The position numbers were made by a program, and so were the translations under genes. Positions 1 through 5,587 of a stretch of DNA of 5,587 bases are shown one piece after another. The notes under the pieces are model-generated. The model did not search any database. It worked only from the letters and a program-made list of their open reading frames with translations, and was not told where the DNA came from. The stretch is from contig JAUWWJ010000129.1 of NCBI GenBank assembly GCA_030616935.1, forward strand, positions 1 to 5,587, given 5' to 3'. Source of the DNA: Planctomycetaceae bacterium (GTDB lineage: Bacteria > Planctomycetota > Planctomycetia > Pirellulales > UBA1268). Position 1 is the stretch's first letter. Each line of letters opens with the position of its first letter.

Positions 1-623
1 AATCCGTGGTACGTGCTTGTATATGAAGTCCGTGAGTCTCCAACGATAATCGCCGGTCGAAAGAATGTTGGTGATTCTGGAAAACCAGCATCACGAACAA
101 TATTTTCAGCTTCTAATTTACTTTCTTCATAATCATTACCAAACTTTTGGCCCAGATTATTTTCTGTTTCATAAATAGTTCCAGTGCGTAGACCACAGGT
201 GTATGCAGTGGATACATGATGGAAGCGAGGAACACCTAAATCTCGCGCGAGCGCGGTGAGGTTGGTTGTTCCACCCACATTTCCCAACCATGGCTCTTCT
301 GTTCGTGGTCCGCCCGTGGTAAAGGAAAGACTTGCTGCATTATGAACAATAGCGCGACAATTCCTTTTGAGCCATACTCTCTCCTGATGTGATATGCCGA
401 TTCCCGGCCTACTGAGGTCACCAGTAAGGATTACCGGCCTGGGAAGATATCGACCTTCAAGTCGATCCCATCGGCTCATGATTGCATCGACTCGGGATCG
501 AGCATCCGATGCTCTGGAGGGTCGAACAACAACGGCTACCCTGAGACCCTTTGCGAGTAAATCTCTCAGAAGATATTGCCCGAGAAGACCGGTAGAACCG
601 GTCAGAAGCGTAAATTCTTGCAT
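1..623 (-). CDS. SDR-family NAD(P)-dependent oxidoreductase, thioester-reductase-like (NAD_binding_4), C-terminus cut by window edge
   Basis: The visible 207 residues are the Rossmann half of an extended short-chain dehydrogenase/reductase. The nucleotide-binding loop TGSTGLLG is at residues 8-15, with VVVRPS at the end of the second strand (31-36). GDL follows at 68-70, HNAASLSF at 94-101, an NVGGTTNL helix start at 115-122 and HVSTAY at 136-141. The catalytic pair is Tyr165/Lys169 in YEESK, followed by FRPAIIVGDS at 188-197. This order matches NAD_binding_4 proteins (thioester reductases, fatty acyl-CoA reductases, male-sterility type), which reduce acyl thioesters or related substrates with NAD(P)H, usually in the cytosol. 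The substrate cannot be told from this half. The ATG at 623-621 is secure because an in-frame TAA lies 9 bases upstream. There is no good Shine-Dalgarno sequence before it. The catalytic residues are intact, so nothing suggests a pseudogene. The stretch coding for residues about 148-187 is markedly AT-rich compared with the start of the gene. A sugar epimerase is the main alternative. Confidence 0.93.
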   Translation of the reverse strand, partial: MQEFTLLTGSTGLLGQYLLRDLLAKGLRVAVVVRPSRASDARSRVDAIMSRWDRLEGRYLPRPVILTGDLSRPGIGISHQERVWLKRNCRAIVHNAASLSFTTGGPRTEEPWLGNVGGTTNLTALARDLGVPRFHHVSTAYTCGLRTGTIYETENNLGQKFGNDYEESKLEAENIVRDAGFPESPTFFRPAIIVGDSRTSYTSTYHG

Positions 624-686
624 GGATTGTTACGTTGCTTGAAATAGTGAATTTCAAAACGCAATCCATTGCTCGAAACAACTCCC

Positions 687-935
687 TCACCAGAAGATTC
701 TTCCAGCCCGAGGCAGCAGCCATTTTCGATTTAGCAGAAAAACACAGGTTTCCAGGAACCTGCGAGCAATCGCCAAACGACAAAAGTAGGGTATATAGGC
801 AATTTGTGACTGGCAAGAAGTTTTTACATTTTTGTCACATTTTCCTCGAATCCTCTCCCCCCTCAGCTGAGTGAATCCATGCTGAATCGGCTCTCTCGCT
901 CTGAAAATCATTGTTTTCATGCTCAGTGTTTTCAT
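687..935 (-). CDS. Doubtful small ORF (82 codons) with strong ribosome binding site
   Basis: I do not recognise this protein. It starts at an ATG (935-933) placed 5 bases after the Shine-Dalgarno run AAGGAGGAGGG (951-941 on the minus strand), the best ribosome binding site in the window. The start is doubled: ATGAAAACA occurs twice in frame, giving MKTLSMKT. Against it, the product is rich in Arg, Cys, Phe and Ile, has no domain or clear membrane segment, and reads like translated non-coding DNA. It ends 63 bases before the reductase start, so it could be a leader gene in the same transcript. It may equally be a decayed gene start or chance. It is listed mainly because of its initiation region. 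Confidence 0.2.
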   Translation of the reverse strand: MKTLSMKTMIFRAREPIQHGFTQLRGERIRGKCDKNVKTSCQSQIAYIPYFCRLAIARRFLETCVFLLNRKWLLPRAGRIFW

Positions 936-940
936 ACAAA

Positions 941-951
941 CCCTCCTCCTT
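941..951 (-). promoter_or_regulatory. Strong Shine-Dalgarno-like sequence upstream of the 935 ATG
   Basis: On the minus strand this reads AAGGAGGAGGG, complementary to the 16S rRNA 3' end, and lies 5 bases before an ATG. It is stronger than the sites before the reductase and HIT genes, which is odd because the ORF behind it is unconvincing. On the plus strand the same bases are simply a pyrimidine-rich run. Confidence 0.35.
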
Positions 952-1331
952 AATACGGCAGCCAGAGTCTTTCTTTATTTCTTCCTGAATCCTGCAAAGA
1001 GTTGTGGCTGAGAATGGAGTGCCTGCTGCAAGTGCCCGTTCCCTTGAGTGAACTCCCGTGAGACCCTTGCTACGTTCTTAAGCTGAGTTTTGATTCTATT
1101 CGCCGCCTCTACCAACGCGAGCAGAGCTTGAGATACTTCTACAAATGAAGGACAGCAGCATTCACTAGAAAAAACATCGCAAGACCACCTGTACCATTCC
1201 TGCTGAATAGATGAACCATATGGCCCAGGGCCGGTTTGTAACGGTCAGGATACCCTGAGAATCTGAACGTCACCTATCTCCTCCCGATCAACCGATCCCA
1301 TGTGTATCGAAAGAGAGGTGGAGAGGATGCC

Positions 1332-1394
1332 ATGGCCGGCCGTCCCAGCCTCCGAGGAGAATACGAATGGCGAAAGATACTTGGCGAGTTGTGA
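1332..1394 (+). CDS. Possible 20-codon upstream ORF overlapping the next gene
   Basis: An ATG at 1332 follows a purine-rich run (GGTGGAGAGG, 1317-1326) by 5 bases and opens a 20-codon frame beginning [13 protein letters not shown] and ending in TGA at 1392-1394, inside the start of the 100-residue gene at 1367. If translated, it would pass ribosomes through the downstream start region and might modulate it. Nothing in the peptide (no run of regulatory codons, no known leader motif) supports a particular mechanism. Chance is the simpler reading. Confidence 0.13.
   Translation: MAGRPSLRGEYEWRKILGEL
1354..1359 (+). promoter_or_regulatory. Ribosome binding site of the 100-residue gene
   Basis: GAGGAG lies 7 bases before the ATG at 1367, an ideal spacing. 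It fixes this start, since the frame stays open for some distance upstream without another good initiation site. Confidence 0.75.
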
Positions 1395-1669
1395 CACAAG
1401 GCCGCAACGGCGAACTCATTATTCACGACTTCGATAAAGCTGAAGACATACCAACCTCGCATCTGCAGGTTGGTATCGATGACTGTAGCACTGACCTCGA
1501 ACTCAGGGGTGCACCAGTTTTCCGATCACTCGTTGGACCAATGCCTGAAGGAAAAAATGTTATCCGCTACGAGACTCCCGAAGTCTTTGAGATGCTGACA
1601 AAAGAATGGGCAATACCAAATGCTTCAAAACGGCGATCCCGAAAAAAGAAGACCGCCACCAATGGCTGA
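1367..1669 (+). CDS. Conserved-looking small protein of unknown function (100 aa) with basic C-terminal tail
   Basis: I do not recognise a family. The ATG at 1367 has a clean GAGGAG ribosome binding site. The protein starts with a strand-like segment [17 protein letters not shown] (6-22), continues through a mixed region with a single Cys at 40, and has a short amphipathic segment [11 protein letters not shown] at 71-81. It ends in a strongly basic tail (KRRSRKKK, 88-95), which could contact nucleic acid or ribosomes; that is inference. There is no signal peptide or membrane segment, so a cytoplasmic location is expected. Its last 8 bases overlap the start of the HIT gene (ATG at 1662 inside ATGGCTGA, stop at 1667-1669), so the two are very likely co-transcribed and translationally coupled. 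A perfect 10-bp inverted repeat lies inside the gene at 1448-1476. The clean start and the coupling make a real gene much more likely than chance. Confidence 0.8.
   Translation: MAKDTWRVVTQGRNGELIIHDFDKAEDIPTSHLQVGIDDCSTDLELRGAPVFRSLVGPMPEGKNVIRYETPEVFEMLTKEWAIPNASKRRSRKKKTATNG
1448..1476 (+). repeat. Perfect 10-bp inverted repeat (hairpin) inside the 100-residue gene
   Basis: The left arm ATACCAACCT (1448-1457) and right arm AGGTTGGTAT (1467-1476) are exact reverse complements around a 9-base loop. The stem covers codons 28-37 of the small gene. No U-run follows, so it is not an intrinsic terminator. It could slow ribosomes, stabilise or mark the transcript for processing, or serve as an operator-like site. 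Confidence 0.7.
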
Positions 1670-2003
1670 GACAATTTTTGCAAAAATTATTCGTCGGGAA
1701 ATACCTGCTCAGATAGAGCATGAGGACGAGTTGTGCCTTGCGTTCCATGACGTTTCACCACAGGCGCCAACCCATATCCTCGTCATCCCAAAAAAGCCAC
1801 TGCCTAGTCTCGCTGAAGTGACCGACGCAGACATCCCTCTGCTCGGTCACCTCATGAGAGTGGCAACAGACATTGCAACCAAGCTAAATCTTGTCAACGG
1901 ATATCGTCTCGTCGTGAATTGCGGAACAGACGGTGGCCAAACAGTGAATCACCTACACATTCATCTACTTGGTGGGCGATCACTCGGCTGGCCACCGGGA
2001 TAA
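1662..2003 (+). CDS. hinT: HIT-family (HINT-type) purine nucleotide-binding hydrolase
   Basis: This is a complete histidine triad protein of 113 residues. HINT proteins are small dimeric cytoplasmic hydrolases acting on nucleoside phosphoramidates and aminoacyl-adenylates; that is family knowledge. The N-terminus [15 protein letters not shown] (2-16) is the classic HINT opening. [21 protein letters not shown] (26-46) contains His38, equivalent to the conserved first His of the family. [20 protein letters not shown] (84-103) holds the triad His97, His99 and His101, with His99 the expected catalytic nucleophile. The C-terminus [10 protein letters not shown] matches the end of HINT proteins, so the gene is full length. 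I chose the ATG at 1662 over the in-frame ATG at 1620: the extra 14 residues have no counterpart in the family, and 1662 gives the usual N-terminus. The site overlaps the stop of the preceding gene by 8 bases, and only a weak A-rich ribosome binding site is present, so coupling is likely. The gene ends 38 bases before the end of the convergent large gene. Confidence 0.96.
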   Translation: MAETIFAKIIRREIPAQIEHEDELCLAFHDVSPQAPTHILVIPKKPLPSLAEVTDADIPLLGHLMRVATDIATKLNLVNGYRLVVNCGTDGGQTVNHLHIHLLGGRSLGWPPG

Positions 2004-2041
2004 CATGCTCAACTGGTGATAATCGCCAAAGCCGAACCCGA

Positions 2042-5000
2042 CTACTGCCACCAGCTTCGGACGCGACCGAAGAATCCATCATCCTCTTCAGTGGCCTCGC
2101 TTTCTGCCTTCACCTGTCGTTCTTCACGGCGGGCAATACGCCGCGCAACTCTCTTGGACTGCTCGTCACTAACCGCTGCCTGCAGAAAACGTGGCCAATA
2201 CCCCTCAAGTCTGGAGAGCACCCGTGCTGTGAATCCGTCTGCGAGCTCACTTTCCATCTCGTTGAGTACTCCATGAAGTTCATTTTGCTGTTCCTGATTA
2301 AACACCAAATTATAGACTTCGAGTTCATCAATTTCGACAACACCCGGACCGAGCATATCGAATCGTAAACGCAGTGATTCATTTGGGTCACTAGGAAGGT
2401 CGGTCACCTGTAAAACAAATCGATTCCATCCTTCCTGCAAAGGTCGCCCACCGGCTGCTGCACCAACTGGTGCAAATCGATAGTACTGTTCGCCACTATC
2501 AACTCCTTCGACTGCTATTCGTAGTGGCGGCTGAGGGGCAGACGCGGGCAGTCGAAGCCAAACAGCAACACTCAAGCGACCCGTCTGCGGCGGCTGAAAT
2601 GGATTACTCCGCACCGTCGCAAGGCTACCGACTGATGTCATGCGAACAGCCTGATTCTTTTCGCTATCACCTGATTTTGGTGACGGCGCTTCGATGAGTT
2701 CGAGTTGCCCCCCAGCGGCTTCAACAATCTCCCAGCCAGTCACACCATTACCGAGACTTGGTAAATCAAACCCTGGATTATCGAGCACTGAAATCTGAGG
2801 TGGTGTCTCGAGTACTGCCTGGCGTTGCCGTAAGTCAGCAACGCTTTCCTCAATTGAACGAACTGCATCTTCTTCAAAATGCACTGTTCCTGTGAGCGGC
2901 CGGGTATCTACCTCTGAGCGATCCAACCGAATAACCCGAAGACTCCAGGGCATCACTTCAATCTCAAACTGATTGTTAACTGTTGAGAGTGTTTGTTCAG
3001 TGATGACATCGACTCCTGTTGCAGCAGCATTCAGCCTCACATCAACCCGTGCTGCCATCCGACTTGAATTCCCTACCAACAGCCAGGCAGCGTCATTGCC
3101 CTGAACAAAACGAACTGGAAAATCAGCTGGCACACCCTCTACCGATTGCAGGTCTCGCACAGGGAAAGACAGGAACGCCCGCCGAATGGCAGTATCACTC
3201 ACCGTCAATTCGGCCCAGCGAAGCGACTGATCAAAAACGACCTCTGCATCAGCGGTGGCCAAGCCAAGAAGTAAAGATTCCTGTCGCTTTGGTCCACCGC
3301 TCACCGCGTGCATGACGTTCGGAGCAAAAAACTCTGAAGCATCAAAAGGCCCGTGCGGAATAACAGCCGAGATATCTACCTGTTTGGGCTGCTCAAGTAG
3401 AACAAGCCCTCTTCGTGAGGCACGACGTTCCCAAGCAGACATCGAAGCTGACTGATTCACTGTCGCAATCGTTGCAGCATCAATGTCATCTTCCGTTGCA
3501 GTATGAAGCCGAGGTGCAACGAACACGGCATTCTTTGGACGAGTCAGCGATGCTGGATCAAGACCAAGTTCATACAACACCGCCTGATCGTGAGGTTGGC
3601 CCGCGACCACTGGCCTCAATCGTTCAGCCACTGAGCCTGTAAACATCAGGGTCGTTGGCATGATGTAGTAATTCCAGTCAGCCTCAGCAGCCACAATACG
3701 AGCAACACCCTGATGAAGCATCGCTATTTGCTCCGCACGCCATGCAAGCCATGCCGAACGCAGTTCTCCCTCGACTGCTGCAGCTCGAGTCACAAATCGA
3801 TTGGGGCCTGAATCATGAAGAACCGTTTTGCCCTGCCCCGTCTCCTGCACAAATCTCATAAATGTTGTGTCATCGAGCCCCCAGGCAACACCCGGAAGAT
3901 GAAGCCATCCTTTGGCAGAAAGCTCCAAGGCGATTCCATCTATGACCCCAGACCCTCGCAGCCGCTCAACGAGCTCGGCAACAACGTCGAGCACTGCAGC
4001 CTGTACACGAGGATCAAGAATATTGTAATGGCGACCGACTAACGTCTCGGAGGCGTCACGAACCTGACCGTCACGCCCCAGGCAAAGGAGGCCCGGCTTA
4101 CAGTCATCCTGACCAAGGAGGCTTTCTATTCGAGGATGAATGCCATCAAACCGAAGCGTTGGAACCAACCCCATGCCCGCCTGCTCACCCACTCGACACA
4201 GCAACGCAAGGCGGTTTTCCTCATCAAACGAAGGGTCACCTGCCCCCCCTTCCCATCGTGGTCCTCCAGCAGTCAGGTCGGACTGCCAAAGACTCGCCCC
4301 GCCAGCATAGACATCGACTGCCAAACCGGTGACTTGCTGGCTCTTGAGACGTTCGGCGGTCTGCCATAGTTCGTCGTACCAGTGAACCCATCCAGCAGGC
4401 TGGCCCACATCTTTTTCGCCACCAGCCTGCGCAGCCGATGCCTCACGTGGCACTGGCGCAAAGATTCGACGTTCCCCGTAGCCACTCACCGGCAACGCCG
4501 AATCACTCATCTTTGCCGGTCCTCGATACACAGTCACCCGTCCGACCGTGGCCGTCTGATGACGCGATGAGTTACTGATCACCAATAGTGGTGATTGAGT
4601 TCGAGGCCAGAAAACAAAACGGTGCCGACGCAGGACTGCTGACGAACCAGCAGGTGGTCGTGGCACCTCAAACCCACCGTCATGCCGAACCGAAATATGC
4701 GTCGCACCAGAGTCTTGCTCAAGAACTGATAAACCAATTGCAACATGCTGGTCGCTGGGGTAGGCGACTTCCACAGCATGCGGCCGGCCTGGTACAGCAT
4801 CCGTAATCACAATTCCTTCCCAGGTAGGTACACCCGAAGCACTCATTGGTGGCAGTCGAAGCATCGCGCCAAGCTGATGAGGCTCAACGGTCGAGTGGCC
4901 TGTTGAAAGAAGACCACTAAACCTCGGCATCAGACTGTCAACAGAAGGAACCTTGGGAAGACCAGGCATCGGCACTTTTGGCAGTGACAACGATGGAATT

Positions 5001-5587
5001 CGATCTGCAGCATCACCAAGTGATGGCATCGGCATCGCAGGCAACGAAATCCTCCTCATTGATGCCATCGATGCTGCTGCCTGGCCTGGCAATCGCCGTA
5101 ATCGCTCATGCAAACGAGGGCTCCCAGGGTCAAGTTCATAGATCAACTGCCACGACTCTCCGCCTTCCGCACTCGACAGCATGCTGTTTGAAGAAACTAC
5201 AAATTCTTTTGTGGCTGACGCCAAGGTACGAGACCACCGCAGGCTCCCTTGTTCAATAGCGTCAAGTTGCAACTGATACACACCAGGAACCGAAGGGACT
5301 CCACATTCAAAAGTAACCGGCTGCCATTCTTCCAACACGATTCCCTCAGTAGGTGGCGCTGAATCAAAAGGAACGAGTGGCTGAGATTGAGTCTGCAGTT
5401 CTTCCCCGGTACGGATATTTTTCAATGCGAGGCGAAGTTCGACACTCCCATATCCGGCCGCCCTCGTTGGCAGTAAGGGATGCACATCGACGCGAGCCAT
5501 CTGCTCTCCCTGCCATTTTGCATTCGATGAAACTGGTGGTGTAAATCGCATCCGTAAAAGATCACCTGCCACGGCACCAATTGTCAG
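2042..5587 (-). CDS. Very large multidomain protein with glycosidase-like TIM barrel and C-terminal carbohydrate-binding-like beta-sandwich, N-terminus cut by window edge
   Basis: The frame is open to the right edge (at least 1181 codons). A GTG at 5572 is possible, but the upstream codons read straight on, so the true start is probably outside. Numbering below is from that GTG. Residues 1-130 look like an Ig-like beta-sandwich. Residues 175-216 form a Pro/Leu/Met-rich repeat linker, and 240-350 a second beta domain. Residues 395-690 resemble a family-10-like glycosidase (GHL10-type) barrel, with strands TGLAVDVYAGG (415-425), GLVPTLRFDG (468-477), HYNILDPRVQ (515-524), IDGIALELSAKGW (544-556) and YYIMPTTLMF (635-644), plus the LPGVAWGLDD loop (559-568). 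A small beta domain (about 770-885) follows. After a helical hinge comes a jelly-roll-like domain (928-1088, DNPGFDLPSLGNGVTGWE to VEIDELEVYNLV). A helical, highly charged tail ends FFGRVRSWWQ. Such architecture suggests an exported polysaccharide-binding or -cleaving protein, but the signal peptide would lie outside the window and the catalytic acids are not certain. No intrinsic terminator follows the TAG at 2044-2042. Confidence 0.92.
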   Translation of the reverse strand: MTIGAVAGDLLRMRFTPPVSSNAKWQGEQMARVDVHPLLPTRAAGYGSVELRLALKNIRTGEELQTQSQPLVPFDSAPPTEGIVLEEWQPVTFECGVPSVPGVYQLQLDAIEQGSLRWSRTLASATKEFVVSSNSMLSSAEGGESWQLIYELDPGSPRLHERLRRLPGQAAASMASMRRISLPAMPMPSLGDAADRIPSLSLPKVPMPGLPKVPSVDSLMPRFSGLLSTGHSTVEPHQLGAMLRLPPMSASGVPTWEGIVITDAVPGRPHAVEVAYPSDQHVAIGLSVLEQDSGATHISVRHDGGFEVPRPPAGSSAVLRRHRFVFWPRTQSPLLVISNSSRHQTATVGRVTVYRGPAKMSDSALPVSGYGERRIFAPVPREASAAQAGGEKDVGQPAGWVHWYDELWQTAERLKSQQVTGLAVDVYAGGASLWQSDLTAGGPRWEGGAGDPSFDEENRLALLCRVGEQAGMGLVPTLRFDGIHPRIESLLGQDDCKPGLLCLGRDGQVRDASETLVGRHYNILDPRVQAAVLDVVAELVERLRGSGVIDGIALELSAKGWLHLPGVAWGLDDTTFMRFVQETGQGKTVLHDSGPNRFVTRAAAVEGELRSAWLAWRAEQIAMLHQGVARIVAAEADWNYYIMPTTLMFTGSVAERLRPVVAGQPHDQAVLYELGLDPASLTRPKNAVFVAPRLHTATEDDIDAATIATVNQSASMSAWERRASRRGLVLLEQPKQVDISAVIPHGPFDASEFFAPNVMHAVSGGPKRQESLLLGLATADAEVVFDQSLRWAELTVSDTAIRRAFLSFPVRDLQSVEGVPADFPVRFVQGNDAAWLLVGNSSRMAARVDVRLNAAATGVDVITEQTLSTVNNQFEIEVMPWSLRVIRLDRSEVDTRPLTGTVHFEEDAVRSIEESVADLRQRQAVLETPPQISVLDNPGFDLPSLGNGVTGWEIVEAAGGQLELIEAPSPKSGDSEKNQAVRMTSVGSLATVRSNPFQPPQTGRLSVAVWLRLPASAPQPPLRIAVEGVDSGEQYYRFAPVGAAAGGRPLQEGWNRFVLQVTDLPSDPNESLRLRFDMLGPGVVEIDELEVYNLVFNQEQQNELHGVLNEMESELADGFTARVLSRLEGYWPRFLQAAVSDEQSKRVARRIARREERQVKAESEATEEDDGFFGRVRSWWQ

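Larger units (their letters stand above)
624..1366. other. 743-base divergent intergenic region, no confident gene
   Basis: This gap separates the start of the minus-strand reductase from the start of the plus-strand two-gene unit, so it must hold promoters for both, but I cannot place either confidently. Visible structures are: a TATATA box at 792-797 that could serve the reductase but lacks a convincing -35 element; a spaced inverted repeat TGTGAC (805-810) / GTCACA (834-839); a perfect 10-bp palindrome CTCAGCTGAG (862-871); a direct repeat TGTTTTCAT (912-920 and 927-935); a 9-bp stem with one G-U pair between 1076-1084 and 1125-1133; a GGCCC-A-GGGCC palindrome (1222-1232); and a short TCAGG/CCTGA stem near 1240-1255. 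The only coding candidates are a weak 82-codon ORF at 687-935 on the minus strand and a 20-codon upstream ORF at 1332-1394. I recognise no tRNA or known RNA family. Confidence 0.6.

Noticed and set aside
394..642. An 82-codon plus-strand frame opposite the reductase start.
   Set aside because: It is antisense to a reductase with intact motifs and reads as an Arg/Ser-rich shadow frame.
805..839. TGTGAC / GTCACA inverted repeat suggesting a CRP-type operator.
   Set aside because: The half-sites are separated by 23 bases rather than the 6-8 expected for a CRP/FNR site.
843..860. A CCTCGAATCC stretch that resembles a tRNA T-loop.
   Set aside because: No matching acceptor, D or anticodon arms could be found on either strand.
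635..874. A 79-codon plus-strand frame in the intergenic region.
   Set aside because: TTG start, no ribosome binding site, no domain, and it lies opposite the other doubtful ORF.
1018..1140. Faint resemblance of the GCCCGTTCCCTTGAG stretch to the central region of 6S RNA.
   Set aside because: I could not find the long closing stem and central bubble that define 6S RNA; similarity is limited to a few bases.
1620..1661. Longer HIT protein starting at the ATG at 1620 (127 aa).
   Set aside because: The extra 14 residues do not resemble any HIT N-terminus and would overlap the previous gene by 50 bases; the 1662 start gives the standard family N-terminus.
1650..1665. A Kozak-like context (CCGCCACCAATGG) at the HIT start, hinting at eukaryotic DNA.
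   Set aside because: Overlapping genes, Shine-Dalgarno sites and dense intron-free coding show bacterial DNA; the match is chance.
1919..2368. A 149-codon plus-strand open frame spanning the end of the HIT gene and the end of the large gene.
   Set aside because: It starts at a TTG inside the well-supported HIT gene, runs antisense to the large gene, and its translation has no recognisable motif.
2470..5544. Many plus-strand frames of 60-100 codons opposite the large minus-strand gene.
   Set aside because: All are antisense shadows of a continuous coding frame with clear protein-like character.

Overview
The window carries four well-supported genes on both strands and looks like chromosomal DNA from a free-living bacterium of roughly 50% GC. 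My best guess is a planctomycete. The large minus-strand protein has the multidomain, glycosidase-like barrel plus beta-sandwich architecture and the LP-G-x-x-WGLDD signature that I associate with that phylum, and the reductase resembles planctomycete thioester-reductase-like SDR proteins. This assignment comes from family resemblance alone; no rRNA or other phylogenetic marker is present. I see no phage, insertion sequence, CRISPR, tRNA or rRNA.

Layout. (1) Positions 1-623, minus strand: the N-terminal 207 codons of an extended short-chain dehydrogenase/reductase of the NAD_binding_4 (thioester-reductase-like) type, running off the left edge. (2) Positions 624-1366: a 743-base divergent intergenic region without a confident gene. 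It holds a doubtful 82-codon minus-strand ORF with an excellent ribosome binding site (687-935), some inverted repeats and possible leader sequence. (3) Positions 1367-1669 and 1662-2003, plus strand: an overlapping pair made of a 100-residue protein of unknown function with a basic tail, followed by a complete HIT-family (HINT type) nucleotide-binding hydrolase. (4) Positions 2042-5587, minus strand: the end of a very large protein, at least 1181 residues and open at the right edge, convergent with the HIT gene across only 38 bases.

How the genes relate. The small unknown gene and the HIT gene overlap by 8 bases and are almost certainly co-transcribed and translationally coupled. The reductase is transcribed divergently from that pair, and the large glycosidase-like protein converges on it, so these are three separate transcription units. 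No shared pathway is evident.

The most interesting items are the large multidomain protein (divergent barrel, Pro/Leu/Met repeat linker, distinctive C-terminal tail), the unrecognised partner of the HIT protein with a perfect 10-bp hairpin inside its reading frame, and a sharp drop in GC inside the reductase gene. I do not see convincing evidence of a new multi-gene system.
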